Of a DNA stretch of 64,000 nucleotides, positions 32,845 through 41,351 are shown in pieces; positions within the stretch are counted from its first letter, which is position 1; the number at the start of each line of letters is the position of its first letter. The position numbers and the translations under genes were made by a program. Below the pieces are notes generated by a model. The model was not told the origin of the DNA and made no database searches. It saw only the letters and a list, made by a program, of their open reading frames with translations. This DNA is from Peptococcaceae bacterium BRH_c8a (GTDB lineage: Bacteria; Bacillota; Desulfotomaculia; Desulfotomaculales; Desulfallaceae), in the NCBI GenBank assembly GCA_000961575.1, contig LADP01000003.1:124001-188000 (forward strand). The letters run 5' to 3'.

Positions 32845-34257
32845 TTATTTGCTGCTCAGATATTCGTGGATGGAGTTGGCCGCGGTACGGCCCGCACCCA
32901 TAGCCAGGATAACAGTAGCTGCACCGGTAACCACGTCGCCGCCGGCATATACGCCGGGTTTGGAGGTGGCGGCCTTCTCGTCGGCCACAATGTTGCCACG
33001 CTTGGTCAGTTCCAGTCCCTTGGTGGTTCTGGGAACCAGCGGGTTGGGGCCCTGGCCGATGGCTACAACTACAGTGTCAATATCCATAAGAAACTCAGAG
33101 CCTTCAATGGCTACCGGACGGCGTCTGCCGGAAGCGTCGGGTTCGCCAAGTTCGTACTTCAGACACTTCATACCGGTGACCCAGCCATCTTCGTTCTGGA
33201 CGATTTCTGTCGGGGAGGTCAGGAACGCAAACTTGACGCCCTCTTCCTCGGCGTGTTCGGCCTCTTCTTTACGGGCCGGCAGTTCTTCATGAGAACGGCG
33301 GTAAACAATATAGGATTCCTCGGCGCCCAGGCGCAGTGCAGTACGGGCAGAGTCCATAGCCACGTTACCGCCGCCTAAAACGGCAACCTTTTTACCCAGT
33401 TTAATGGGTGTATCACAATCGGGGAATTGGTAAGCCTTCATCAGGTTGGTACGGGTTAAAAATTCATTGGCGGAGTAAACACCGCAGGCGTTTTCGCCGG
33501 GGATATTCATAAAGTAGGGTAGGCCGGCGCCGGTGCCGATGTATACGGCATCAAAACCCTGTTCTTCCATAAGAGCATCAACAGTGGTAAACTTGCCCAC
33601 CACCGAGTTAACTTCTATTTCCACACCAATTTTTCTAAGGTTTTCAACTTCAGCCTGCACTACAGCCTTGGGCAGTCTGAACTCGGGGATGCCGTACATC
33701 AGCACGCCGCCCGCCACGTGCAGGGCCTCAAACATAACCACTTTGTGACCAAGTTTGGCCAGGTCGGCAGCGCAGGTCAAACCACCAGGGCCGGAACCAA
33801 CAATGGCCACTCTTTTACCGGTGGGGGGAGCAACTTCAGGCACTTTCACACCGGTGGCAAGTTCCCAGTCGGCGCAGAAACGCTCGATACGACCGATCCC
33901 AACCGGATCATGCTTTTTACCCAGGGTGCAATATTTTTCGCACTGGGCTTCCTGGGGGCAAACCCGACCGCAAACTGCGGGCAGGGCGTTCTTTTCTTTA
34001 ATTTTAGAAATGGCACCGGTAAAATCGCCTTCGGCTACTAAACCGATAAACGCGGGGATGTCCACTTCAACAGGGCAACCTTGGCGGCAGGGCTCTTTTC
34101 TGCACTGCAGGCAACGCTTGGCTTCGTCAATAACCGTTTCCTGGGTGTAACCAGTGGCCACTTCGCTAAAGTTCTTGGCCCTTACCAGGGCATCCTGAGC
34201 CGGCATGGGGTTCTTGACCGGTTTAATTTCCTTTTTAGGTTTCTTAGCTTCAGTCAT
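32845..34257 (-). CDS. nfnB: NfnB, large subunit of NADH-dependent ferredoxin:NADP oxidoreductase
   Basis: 470 aa glutamate-synthase-small-subunit-like flavoprotein. N-terminal iron-sulfur motifs CLQCRKEPCRQGCPVEVDIP and CGRVCPQEAQCEKYC hold two 4Fe-4S clusters. FAD and NAD(P)-binding segments follow (VAIVGSGPGGLTCAADLAKL and VAVLGGGNVAMDSARTALRL). With the adjacent NfnA it makes the electron-bifurcating complex that couples NADPH, NADH and ferredoxin. As a lone protein it could be read as glutamate synthase beta, but the paired NfnA points to Nfn. Start overlaps the nfnA stop (TAATG). Confidence 0.93.
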   Translation of the reverse strand: MTEAKKPKKEIKPVKNPMPAQDALVRAKNFSEVATGYTQETVIDEAKRCLQCRKEPCRQGCPVEVDIPAFIGLVAEGDFTGAISKIKEKNALPAVCGRVCPQEAQCEKYCTLGKKHDPVGIGRIERFCADWELATGVKVPEVAPPTGKRVAIVGSGPGGLTCAADLAKLGHKVVMFEALHVAGGVLMYGIPEFRLPKAVVQAEVENLRKIGVEIEVNSVVGKFTTVDALMEEQGFDAVYIGTGAGLPYFMNIPGENACGVYSANEFLTRTNLMKAYQFPDCDTPIKLGKKVAVLGGGNVAMDSARTALRLGAEESYIVYRRSHEELPARKEEAEHAEEEGVKFAFLTSPTEIVQNEDGWVTGMKCLKYELGEPDASGRRRPVAIEGSEFLMDIDTVVVAIGQGPNPLVPRTTKGLELTKRGNIVADEKAATSKPGVYAGGDVVTGAATVILAMGAGRTAANSIHEYLSSK

Positions 34258-35117
34258 TATTTAGCACCTCCGCATCCGGAACCACATTTGCATACGTGAT
34301 GTTCCATGGCTTTTTGTTCTTTGTCCCTAAAGATACCGCCACGGCGGCTAAGTTCAAACCAGTCTACATCGTGGCCGTCAAATTCGGGGCCATCCACGCA
34401 AACAAACTTGGTGGCGCCAGCAATAGATACCCGGCAGCAACCGCACATACCGGTGCCGTCTACCATTGTGGCGTTTAGGCTGACAACGGTTTTAACTCCG
34501 TATTCTTTGGTCAGGTTGCAAACTGCCCGCATCATGGGCTGGGGTCCGATAGCCAGCACCAGGGGGATGTTCTCTTTACCTTTGGCTTCGATGATTTCCT
34601 TTAAGACATCGGTAACAAAACCTTTACGTACGTAACTGCCATCATCAGTGGTAACCTGCAGTTCCGAGCAAGCATCGCGCATTTTGTCTTCCCAGAAAAG
34701 CAGATCGCCGGACCGGGAACCAATAATGCCAATAACATTGTTGCCGGCTTCTTTAAGATCACGCGCGATGGGATGTACCGGAGCAATACCCACGCCGCCG
34801 CCTACAACTACCACGGTGCCGTCAAACTTTTCTATATGCGAAGGCTCGCCCAGGGGGCCGACAAAATCCTTGATATAGTCGCCCACTTCCATCTGGCCCA
34901 GTTGCGTGGTTGTTTTGCCTACTTCTTGGAAAACAATCGTAATGGTGCCCTTTTCCCGATCATAATCAGCGATGGTCAGCGGAATCCGCTCGCCCTCTTC
35001 GTGGATCCGAAGAATGATGAATTGACCGGACTTGCAGCTTTTGGCCACTTTTGGTGCTTCAACAACTAATTCTTTGATAATTGGTGAGAATACTTGTTTC
35101 TCTAAAATTTTGTACAT
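34257..35117 (-). CDS. nfnA: NfnA, small subunit of NADH-dependent ferredoxin:NADP oxidoreductase
   Basis: 286 aa. An FAD-binding ferredoxin-reductase-like domain (RIPLTIADYD), a nucleotide-binding half (VVVVGGGVGIAPVHPIARDL, then GSRSGDLLFWEDKMRD) and a 2Fe-2S cluster motif near the C-terminus (DGTGMCGCCRVSI, then KFVCVDGPEFDGH). The tail has four more Cys-like positions (HHVCKCGSGCGG), longer than some homologues. Forms Nfn with the downstream NfnB. GGGGAGGGG lies upstream of the ATG. A perfect dyad lies 86 bases upstream. Confidence 0.93.
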   Translation of the reverse strand: MYKILEKQVFSPIIKELVVEAPKVAKSCKSGQFIILRIHEEGERIPLTIADYDREKGTITIVFQEVGKTTTQLGQMEVGDYIKDFVGPLGEPSHIEKFDGTVVVVGGGVGIAPVHPIARDLKEAGNNVIGIIGSRSGDLLFWEDKMRDACSELQVTTDDGSYVRKGFVTDVLKEIIEAKGKENIPLVLAIGPQPMMRAVCNLTKEYGVKTVVSLNATMVDGTGMCGCCRVSIAGATKFVCVDGPEFDGHDVDWFELSRRGGIFRDKEQKAMEHHVCKCGSGCGGAK

Positions 35118-35202
35118 ATTTAAACTTTTCCCCTCCCCTATGAGATTTTGCGAAGCCAGACTTAATTATATATTTCTAGGCCAAGCATATGATTCCTTCT
35201 GC

Positions 35203-35234
35203 ATTGTTCATTAATGACCGAATTAATGAACAAT
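35203..35234. promoter_or_regulatory. Perfect 13-bp dyad upstream of nfnAB
   Basis: ATTGTTCATTAAT and ATTAATGAACAAT around the 6-base loop GACCGA. On the minus strand a TATAAT follows about 45-50 bases downstream, before nfnA. Position suits an operator. It is only loosely like the redox-repressor Rex site (TTGTTAA-N4-TTAACAA), so the binding protein is unknown. Confidence 0.5.
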
Positions 35235-35247
35235 TTTTTAAAAAAAT

Positions 35248-35274
35248 AAAACGGCCCAATTAAAGAACCGTTTT
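35248..35274 (-). terminator. Hairpin with T-tract between nfnA and nusB
   Basis: AAAACGG/CCGTTTT around a T/A-rich loop, followed on the minus strand by ATTTTTTT. About 40 bases after the nusB stop, so it ends the nusB transcript. Confidence 0.75.
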
Positions 35275-35312
35275 TTGTGTAATTTGATCTGATATTTTTT
35301 TTGTACATTTTG

Positions 35313-35732
35313 TTACTGAGTCACTTTTTGTTTTTCTTGCGCCACTTTGCCTAAGATGCCGTTAATAAATTTACTGGATTGATCACCACAGAATTTCTTG
35401 GCAATTTCAACGGCTTCGTTAATTGAGACATTATAAGGTGTACCCGGGTCGTAAAAAATTTCGTACAGAGCCATCCGCAGTATACTACGGTCTACTGCGG
35501 CTATGCGTTCCAGTTTCCAGTCCCGGCTTAACCGGCTTATTTCAGAGTCCAGTTCAGGCAACTTATCAATGGTCCCTAACACTAGGTGACGGGCAAAATT
35601 CAAATCCCGAACCTCGATATTAATATTTAATTTTTCCTGCAAGTGTTGGAATGCGTCATCCACATCCATTTTGCCCACGTCTACCTGGTAAAGCACTTGC
35701 ATTGCAGATTCTCTGGCTTTTCTTCTGCTCAT
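35313..35732 (-). CDS. nusB: Transcription antitermination factor NusB
   Basis: 139 aa. Begins with the family pattern MSRRKARESAMQVLYQ and contains SRDWKLERIAAVDRSILRMA, then YEIFYDP and INEAVEIAKKFCGDQSSKF, ending VNGILGKVA-like (INGILGKVA). Helps rRNA transcription antitermination with NusE. ATG at 35732 is chosen by AAAGGT upstream; the frame is open further but lacks another signal. Downstream of the Asp23/AmaP/DUF2273 group, the usual Firmicutes order. Confidence 0.95.
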   Translation of the reverse strand: MSRRKARESAMQVLYQVDVGKMDVDDAFQHLQEKLNINIEVRDLNFARHLVLGTIDKLPELDSEISRLSRDWKLERIAAVDRSILRMALYEIFYDPGTPYNVSINEAVEIAKKFCGDQSSKFINGILGKVAQEKQKVTQ

Positions 35733-35745
35733 ATAGTACCTTTCG

Positions 35746-35964
35746 TCACCTTTCTCCCAGCAAGCGCAAAATCTTGTCCCTAATATCCACCCGGTCGTCC
35801 AACTGCTTACCTGCCAGGTAACCCAAAACCACACAGATGGCTACAAAAAATGTCTTCAAAACACCAAATAAAATTATCGAAATGCCTACGGCCAAACCAG
35901 CCACCGCACCAAGTATTTTGCCCCGGTGCAGCGTAATCCATTCTATGACAAGATGTTTGTCCAT
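35746..35964 (-). CDS. DUF2273 membrane protein
   Basis: 72 aa with two hydrophobic helices: HRGKILGAVAGLAVGISIIL and VLKTFFVAICVVLGYLAGKQ, ending in the charged DDRVDIRDKILRLLGER. DUF2273 proteins are a standard part of asp23/amaP envelope-stress operons. ATG at 35964 has GGGAGTGG upstream. Sits between amaP and nusB, only 13 bases from each. Confidence 0.88.
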   Translation of the reverse strand: MDKHLVIEWITLHRGKILGAVAGLAVGISIILFGVLKTFFVAICVVLGYLAGKQLDDRVDIRDKILRLLGER

Positions 35965-35977
35965 GCTAGGCCACTCC

Positions 35978-36511
35978 CTATTCCACCCTGTTTTTGCGGC
36001 TGGTGAAGCTTTCCACAGCCACCCGCACCTCGTGTACCGCAATGCCGGCCACGTTCAATACGCTGTCCCTAACCTGCTGCTGAATGTCTTTGGACAGCGC
36101 CGGCACGTTAATATCCGGGGAGACGTTTATGTTCATATGCATATTAATACCCTGGGGAGCGGAAACAACCTTGGCCCGGACATCCCTAACCCCATTAATG
36201 GGGGAAACCACTTTTTCAGCCAACGACTCGATGGCGGTCAAAGAAACGCGTACATCGCCTAGTTCACCGTCCTGAACCACCGCCTGTTTTTTACGTTCGA
36301 TAACTAATCCTTTCCAAAACAACCGGACACCAATTAGCACGTACAGGCCACCCAAAATCCACAAAATTTCTTGTTGCCCGGGTAAGGCCGCCTCTCGCAT
36401 CAGTTCATTAAACGGCTCCTGCCATCCGGCAAAAAAAGCTGCCAAAGCAAGAAACAGCAGTGTAGTTGTTAAAGTGTATAATAATAGTATTCCACGATCT
36501 AACGGCCCCAT
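35978..36511 (-). CDS. amaP: AmaP, membrane anchor of Asp23
   Basis: 177 aa. Two transmembrane helices (residues about 6-28 and 48-66), then a soluble Asp23-like tail containing GDVRVSLTAIESLAEKVVSP and MNINVSPDINVPALSKDIQQ and ending in VHEVRVAVESF. In Staphylococcus AmaP holds Asp23 at the membrane. Here it lies directly downstream of the asp23-like gene and upstream of DUF2273. Confidence 0.9.
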   Translation of the reverse strand: MGPLDRGILLLYTLTTTLLFLALAAFFAGWQEPFNELMREAALPGQQEILWILGGLYVLIGVRLFWKGLVIERKKQAVVQDGELGDVRVSLTAIESLAEKVVSPINGVRDVRAKVVSAPQGINMHMNINVSPDINVPALSKDIQQQVRDSVLNVAGIAVHEVRVAVESFTSRKNRVE

Positions 36512-36549
36512 AACGAGTCTTGCCCCCTGTTTATCTTCGCAAGTCTTCT

Positions 36550-36951
36550 TTATTTTACTCTGGTTTCTTCCTCGCCGGTTTCGTTTGCAAATGCCACGCC
36601 TTGCACGTTTACGTTTACTTCGACTACCCTAAGGCCGGTCATTTTTTCAATGGAGGTTTTTACTGCGCTCTGAATAGTGGCTGCTACGTCGGGAATGCGT
36701 GAACCATAGTCAACTATAATGGAAAGGTCGACGGCGGTTTCTGTTTCGCCAACCTCAACTTTAACACCTGTTGATAAATTTTTACGTCCCAGGCGTTCTG
36801 CGATACCGCCTACCACGCCGCCGCTCATACTGGAAACACCGGTCACTTCGGTGGCGGCCATCCCGGCAATGATGCGTACAACTTCTTCTGCCACACGTAT
36901 GGAGCCGAGGGTGTTTTTTTCTTCCCGTACGTTCGAATCCTGTTGTTCCAC
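36550..36951 (-). CDS. Asp23/Gls24 family envelope stress protein
   Basis: 133 aa. Core pattern GSIRVAEEVVRIIAGMAATE, VTGVSSMSGG, GVKVEVGETETAVDLSIIVD, YGSRIPDVAATIQSAVKTSI and VVEVNVNVQGV, all typical. Forms a membrane-linked network with AmaP in other Firmicutes. GTG start at 36951 with AGGAGG upstream. First gene of the asp23-amaP-DUF2273-nusB group with its own promoter. Confidence 0.95.
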   Translation of the reverse strand: MEQQDSNVREEKNTLGSIRVAEEVVRIIAGMAATEVTGVSSMSGGVVGGIAERLGRKNLSTGVKVEVGETETAVDLSIIVDYGSRIPDVAATIQSAVKTSIEKMTGLRVVEVNVNVQGVAFANETGEEETRVK

Positions 36952-36980
36952 ACTATAACCTCCTTTTAACCGTTTAATAC

Positions 36981-37009
36981 ATTATACCAAACGAGGAAAA
37001 ATACCGCAA
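36981..37009 (-). promoter_or_regulatory. Promoter of the asp23-amaP-nusB group
   Basis: Minus-strand -35 TTGCGG (37009-37004), 17-base spacer, -10 TATAAT (36986-36981). The -35 lies inside the hairpin 36997-37025, so the promoter and the upstream terminator overlap. Confidence 0.65.
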
Positions 37010-37025
37010 TTAACTGCGGTATTTT
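36997..37025 (-). terminator. Hairpin upstream of the asp23 promoter
   Basis: AAAATACCGCA/TGCGGTATTTT with a T-tract on the minus strand. Second stop signal for transcripts coming from accC, shared with the asp23 promoter region. Confidence 0.7.
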
Positions 37026-37059
37026 GTGGTAAATCAATTATTTAGTTAATTTCTGATAA

Positions 37060-37082
37060 AAAAAGCCCTTGGTGAGGGGTTT
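37060..37082 (-). terminator. Terminator after accC and the palindromic element
   Basis: On the minus strand CCCCTCACCAAGGG forms a short stem followed by CTTTTTTTAT. It lies directly at the edge of the 180-bp palindromic element and shares bases with it. Confidence 0.6.
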
Positions 37083-37255
37083 GGTGTTATCTACAGGATG
37101 CGACTCGCCATTAAACTTGAACGAGCTCATTCGCCTCCGGGCGCCGGAGAACTCGCGCCCTGCGGGCACGAAAGTCTAGCTCCGGCGCTTATCCTTCGGC
37201 TCTCTCGCTCTTTGAACTAAGCTCCTATGCATCCCTTCCGATAACACCAAACCCC
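37076..37255. repeat. 180-bp nested palindromic element
   Basis: Outer arms GGGGTTTGGTGTTATC (37076-37091) and GATAACACCAAACCCC (37240-37255) are perfect. Inside, GGATGC/GCATCC pair, then GCGCCGGAG (37141-37149) with CTCCGGCGC (37180-37188), then GCCC/GGGC. It folds into one long branched stem. No reading frame of note. It lies between accC and asp23. Confidence 0.75.
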
Positions 37256-37271
37256 ATTAGATAGTTTTTAG

Positions 37272-38621
37272 TCAACTGCCCCCGAGGATGCGGCGTTGGA
37301 TGAAGTTGGTGTATACTTCGCCGCGGCGGAAGAAGGCGTTGCGTAGGATGCGGCGGTGGAACGATACCGTGGTTTTGATACCTTCCAGGTGCAATTCATC
37401 CAGTGCCCTGAGCATTCTGGCCATCGCTTCGTCACGATCCCGGCCCCACACAATCAATTTACCCAGCATGGAATCGTAGTTCGGGGGCACTTGCCACCCG
37501 GCAAACAGCGCGCTGTCCAGGCGCACCCCCGGCCCGCCCGGGGGCTGAAAGGCTGTTATTGTACCCGGGCTGGGAGCAAAATTACGGTCGGGATCTTCGG
37601 CGTTGATGCGGCATTCAATAGCCCAGCCGTTAAATTGAATATCAGCCTGGCCAAACCCCAGTTCTGCGCCGGCGGCAATGCGGATTTGTTCCTTGACCAG
37701 ATCCAGTCCGGTGACCATTTCGGTGACTGGGTGTTCCACCTGGATTCTGGTGTTCATCTCAATAAAGTAATAATTACCGTGTTTATCCAGCAAAAACTCA
37801 ACCGTGCCGGCGCTGTGATAATTAACTGCTTGGGCCGCTTTAACCGCGGTTTCACCCAGGAGCGCACGCAGCTTATCGTCCACCGCCACGGAAGGTGATT
37901 CCTCAATCATCTTCTGGTTGCGGCGCTGGATGGAGCAGTCCCGCTCGCCCAGGTGAATCACGTTCCCGTACTGGTCGGCCAGTACCTGAATTTCAATGTG
38001 CCGGGGTTCCTCCACATATTTTTCCAGGTAGATTTCGCCGCTGCCGAAAGCAGCAGTAGCTTCAGTTCGGGCAGTCATGATGCCTTTAAGCAACTCTTCT
38101 TCGCACTGGGCCACCCGCATGCCTTTACCGCCGCCACCATAAGAAGCTTTAATCAGCACCGGGTAACCAATTTCCTTCGCCACCTGCAACGCCTGGTCGG
38201 CATCGTTAATTAACCCCTCCGAACCCGGCACCACCGGCACACCGGATGCCTGCATGGTTTCCCGGGCTTGCACCTTGTTGCCCATCAGCCGCATGGCTTC
38301 CACCGGAGGACCGATGAACACTATCCGGTTGGCGGCGCACAACTCGGCAAAACGATCATTTTCAGACAGGAAGCCGTAACCCGGGTGGATGGCCTCCGCC
38401 CCGGTCACCAAGGCAGCGCTGATGATGTTGGCTATATTCAGGTAACTGCGGCCGGGAGGCGGCGGCCCTATACACAGTGCTTCGTCAGCCATGCGCACAT
38501 GCAAGCTGTCGCGGTCGGCTTCCGAAAACACCGCCACCGTCTTAATGTTCAATTCCCGGCAGGCCCTAATAATGCGGATGGCTATTTCGCCCCGATTGGC
38601 GATCAGTATCTTATCGAACAT
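37272..38621 (-). CDS. accC: Biotin carboxylase subunit (AccC/PycA)
   Basis: 449 aa ATP-grasp enzyme that carboxylates biotin on the carrier domain. Motifs: [83 protein letters not shown] and [12 protein letters not shown]. It is the partner of the upstream PycB-AccB fusion protein (stop 12 bases away), so it most likely serves as the biotin carboxylase of a two-subunit pyruvate carboxylase; use in acetyl-CoA carboxylase cannot be ruled out. Confidence 0.93.
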   Translation of the reverse strand: MFDKILIANRGEIAIRIIRACRELNIKTVAVFSEADRDSLHVRMADEALCIGPPPPGRSYLNIANIISAALVTGAEAIHPGYGFLSENDRFAELCAANRIVFIGPPVEAMRLMGNKVQARETMQASGVPVVPGSEGLINDADQALQVAKEIGYPVLIKASYGGGGKGMRVAQCEEELLKGIMTARTEATAAFGSGEIYLEKYVEEPRHIEIQVLADQYGNVIHLGERDCSIQRRNQKMIEESPSVAVDDKLRALLGETAVKAAQAVNYHSAGTVEFLLDKHGNYYFIEMNTRIQVEHPVTEMVTGLDLVKEQIRIAAGAELGFGQADIQFNGWAIECRINAEDPDRNFAPSPGTITAFQPPGGPGVRLDSALFAGWQVPPNYDSMLGKLIVWGRDRDEAMARMLRALDELHLEGIKTTVSFHRRILRNAFFRRGEVYTNFIQRRILGGS

Positions 38622-38632
38622 TGTTAAGTCAC

Positions 38633-40495
38633 CTAGTCCTCTTTAATTACCAGCAACGGCTGGCCGTACTCCACAGACTGACTATTTTCCGCCAGGACTT
38701 TAACCACTATGCCGGATACATCCGCTTCGATTTCATTCATCAGTTTCATGGCTTCAATGATGCACAGGGTTTGCCCTTTTTCCACCCGGCTGCCCACTGC
38801 CACGAAGGGGGCGGCATCGGGGGCGGGGGCGCTGTAAAACGTACCCACCATAGGTGACTTAATCTCGTATCCGGTTTCCTCTTCTTCTACAACGGCCGCT
38901 GCTGTTAGGGGAATTTCGGTGGCTGTTTTGGATTCGGTCACGTTAGCAGCCTGCTCTCTGTTACCCCCTAAAGCCCCGTTTTTCCTGATAGCCAGATTTA
39001 TACCGTCCTGTGTGAAGGTTAGTTCTGCAATATCGGTTTGATTAATCAGGCTTACCAGTTCCTTAATTTGCTGCAAATCCATATTGGCGTCCTCCTCTGA
39101 CGAGCCGATAGCGGCCAATTCTAATTTACCAGGTTTAGTTATTACCGGGGTGGTTTCACCGGCAGGGCGATTGCCGCCCTCTTTATATTTTAAAAACACT
39201 TGCGGTAAAACAGCGTAGGATATCACGTCTTCTTCCGAATCAGCCAACAGCTTAATCTCGTCCCGGGCTTTAGCCATCCGTGGTTCTAACAGGTCGGCGG
39301 GCCGGCAGGTGACCGGTTCGCCGTCCCCCAGTACCCGTCTGGCCACTAGTGAATCAAGCGGCGCCGGAGGCTTGCCGTACAGACCCTTGATATAGGCTTT
39401 AACCTCACCGGGAATAAGTTTGTATCTTTCACCCGTCAACACGTTAAGCACGGCCTGAGTGCCTACAATTTGGCTGGTGGGCGTCACCAGCGGCGGGTAG
39501 CCCAGTTCCCTGCGCACCCGGGGTATTTCCTCCAATACAGCCGGCAGCAGGTGCAGCGATTTTTGCTGTTCAAGTTGGGACACCAGATTGGTAATCATGC
39601 CGCCGGGCACCTGGTGCTCAAACACTTTCATGTCGTTGATGCGGGTTACACCGCGCTCCAAGCCCTTATGCCGGCGCAGTTGTTCAAAGTAATCGGCAAT
39701 TTCAAACAACAGGTGGATATCCAGACCGGTATCGTAAGGAGTATTCTCCAGCGCCCTGACCACGGTCTCCACCGGGGGTTGAGAAGCGCCAAAAGCCAGC
39801 GGTACCGAAGCCGTGTCTATCACATCCACCCCGGCCTCCACCGCTTTAAGGTAGGTGGCCAGGGCCAACCCGCCGATGTAGTGGCTGTGTAATTGCACCG
39901 GAAGGCCGGGGTCTTCCTTAAGTTGTTTAATCAGTTCATACGCCCGGTGGGGAGTGAGCAATCCGGCCATGTCTTTGACGCAGATGGAGTCTGCTCCCAA
40001 TTCGGCCAGTTTAACGGCGGTTGACAGGTAATGTTCAGTGGTGTGCACCGGGCTTACCGTATACACTACTGCTGCCTGGATATGCGCGCCGGCCTTTTTG
40101 CCTGCCCGGATGGCTGTTTCCATGTTGCGGATATCATTCAGGGCATCAAAAATCCGGATGATGTCGATCCCGTTTTCCACCATCTTGGAAACGAATGCTT
40201 CGACCACATCATCCGGATAATGCTGGTACCCAACTAGCGATTGTCCTCGCAGCAGCATCTGGAGTGGCGTTCGTCGAATCACCCGTTTTAAAGTTTTTAA
40301 CCGCTGCCAGGGGTTCTCATTAAGAAAACGCAGGCAGACGTCGAAGGTGGCACCGCCCCAAACTTCAAGGGAATGGTACCCCACCGCATCAATTTTTTCC
40401 ACCACGGGCAGCATATCTTCAGTGTGCATTCGGGTGGCCCACAAACTTTGGTGACCATCTCGCAGGGTAGTATCAGTAATTTTAACCGCCGGCAT
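38633..40495 (-). CDS. pycB: Pyruvate carboxylase B-subunit fused to a complete biotin carrier (AccB)
   Basis: 620 aa. Residues 1-460 form a carboxyltransferase of the PycB/OadA type: [54 protein letters not shown] and [20 protein letters not shown]. Residue 472 begins a full AccB protein ([20 protein letters not shown]) with a long linker and the biotin site [15 protein letters not shown] Shine-Dalgarno GAGGAGG sits 8 bases before the in-frame internal ATG at 39082, so a free ~149-aa AccB may also be made. Carboxylates pyruvate to oxaloacetate with AccC. The upstream region has a promoter and two dyads. Confidence 0.92.
   Translation of the reverse strand: MPAVKITDTTLRDGHQSLWATRMHTEDMLPVVEKIDAVGYHSLEVWGGATFDVCLRFLNENPWQRLKTLKRVIRRTPLQMLLRGQSLVGYQHYPDDVVEAFVSKMVENGIDIIRIFDALNDIRNMETAIRAGKKAGAHIQAAVVYTVSPVHTTEHYLSTAVKLAELGADSICVKDMAGLLTPHRAYELIKQLKEDPGLPVQLHSHYIGGLALATYLKAVEAGVDVIDTASVPLAFGASQPPVETVVRALENTPYDTGLDIHLLFEIADYFEQLRRHKGLERGVTRINDMKVFEHQVPGGMITNLVSQLEQQKSLHLLPAVLEEIPRVRRELGYPPLVTPTSQIVGTQAVLNVLTGERYKLIPGEVKAYIKGLYGKPPAPLDSLVARRVLGDGEPVTCRPADLLEPRMAKARDEIKLLADSEEDVISYAVLPQVFLKYKEGGNRPAGETTPVITKPGKLELAAIGSSEEDANMDLQQIKELVSLINQTDIAELTFTQDGINLAIRKNGALGGNREQAANVTESKTATEIPLTAAAVVEEEETGYEIKSPMVGTFYSAPAPDAAPFVAVGSRVEKGQTLCIIEAMKLMNEIEADVSGIVVKVLAENSQSVEYGQPLLVIKED
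39080..39097 (-). promoter_or_regulatory. Internal ribosome-binding site and start for AccB
   Basis: Minus strand GAGGAGG (39097-39091) then 8 bases, then ATG (39082-39080), in frame with the fusion. The product from here would be a complete biotin carboxyl carrier protein of about 149 aa. The Glu-Glu pair encoded by GAGGAG may be coincidence, but spacing and strength are ideal. Confidence 0.55.
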
Positions 40496-40538
40496 AATAA
40501 TCTCTCCATTTTCGCGTCTACTTTCCTTAACAATAAAA

Positions 40539-40566
40539 AATACAGGTTACTGTAACAACCTGTATT
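40539..40566 (-). promoter_or_regulatory. Dyad at the pycB promoter
   Basis: AATACAGGTT/AACCTGTATT with an 8-base loop. Its right arm overlaps a -10 TATAAT (40569-40564), with a -35 TTTAGA (40592-40587) at a spacing of 17. On the minus strand the left arm runs into TTTTTT, so it could also be the spoIIIA-side terminator or an attenuator. Operator or terminator cannot be told apart from sequence. Confidence 0.5.
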
Positions 40567-40606
40567 ATATAATTAATTTTTCAATATCTAAATACATTCC
40601 AGTCAA

Positions 40607-40639
40607 GTATACATAATATCTGTCAGATATTATGTATAC
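40607..40639. promoter_or_regulatory. Perfect 16-bp dyad upstream of pycB
   Basis: GTATACATAATATCTG, one base, CAGATATTATGTATAC: a 33-bp perfect palindrome about 110 bases before the pycB start and just upstream of its candidate -35. Such exact dyads without a T-tract suggest a protein-binding site. Confidence 0.6.
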
Positions 40640-40662
40640 AGTACTACATCTGTAAATCCAAG

Positions 40663-40706
40663 CGGGACGATTCAAGTCAAGAACCGTACCCGACTTGAAC
40701 CGTCCC
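40663..40706. repeat. Hairpin with GGGACG/CGTCCC ends
   Basis: GGGACGATTCAAGTC and GACTTGAACCGTCCC pair with one offset base. It contains the GGGACGGTTC core also found within the hairpin at 54068. Lies just after the spoIIIAH stop. Confidence 0.65.
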
Positions 40707-40723
40707 CAATTTTGATCACCAGG

Positions 40724-41350
40724 TTAGCTTGAGCCGGGTCTGGTGATGATAATGATGTTTTCCCCTTCCACGCCGGTGTTTTTGGCAACCATTTCAATTA
40801 TGCCGATGTGGTCGTCTTCGGTGGCCGGGATGTTGCCTTCCTGCACCACCACGGTGACGGTTTGGCCGTCCAGGAAAACGGCGGCATCGCTGAAGCCTTT
40901 AGCGCGGATTAGGCTTTCCAGCTCCATTTCCTTGGATATGCTGTTACTCAGGTGCAGCAGCCTTTCGTGGGCGGTCTTACGAACATCTTCATCTGCGTTC
41001 GGGGAGGCCAGTACCTCGCGCATGGTTTCCATCTCCATGCCCCGGGCCCGTTCCCTTTCCATGCGGTATTCCACAAAATACGCCGAACCGCCGTTATTGC
41101 CGGTGGTAAGATTTTCGACGGGTTCGGGATCGGCCTGCATTGTGTAATCAACCGGTGTGCCGCCGCCTAGCGGTTTATCGCTCTCCTGGGTCGCATCCCC
41201 GCCTAATGTGGCGGAGGCCGCCGGTTTATCACGCCAGTTGGCCAGTCTTTCAGTCAGACCGCCAAACCCCAAAACGCAAAAAGCTATACCGGCCAGCGCC
41301 AGCAGGGCCAAGGCTATGTCTGTACGTCTAATTCTAATCACCTTAATCAA
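40724..41350 (-). CDS. spoIIIAH: Stage III sporulation protein SpoIIIAH
   Basis: About 208 aa. N-terminal membrane helix (DIALALLALAGIAFCVLGFG), a variable linker, then the YscJ/FliF-like ring domain with YFVEYRMERERARGMEMETM, LIRAKGFSDAAVFLDGQTVT and the end segment GVEGENIIIITR. It pairs with SpoIIQ across the intermembrane space in the feeding-tube channel. The start is either TTG at 41350 (ideal spacing from GGGGTG) or GTG at 41359. Last gene of the spoIIIA cluster. Confidence 0.93.
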   Translation of the reverse strand: MIKVIRIRRTDIALALLALAGIAFCVLGFGGLTERLANWRDKPAASATLGGDATQESDKPLGGGTPVDYTMQADPEPVENLTTGNNGGSAYFVEYRMERERARGMEMETMREVLASPNADEDVRKTAHERLLHLSNSISKEMELESLIRAKGFSDAAVFLDGQTVTVVVQEGNIPATEDDHIGIIEMVAKNTGVEGENIIIITRPGSS

Positions 41351-41351
41351 C

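Noticed and set aside
32845-34257. Glutamate synthase small subunit
   Set aside because: The fold is the same, but there is no large GOGAT subunit and the adjacent NfnA makes the Nfn complex far more likely.
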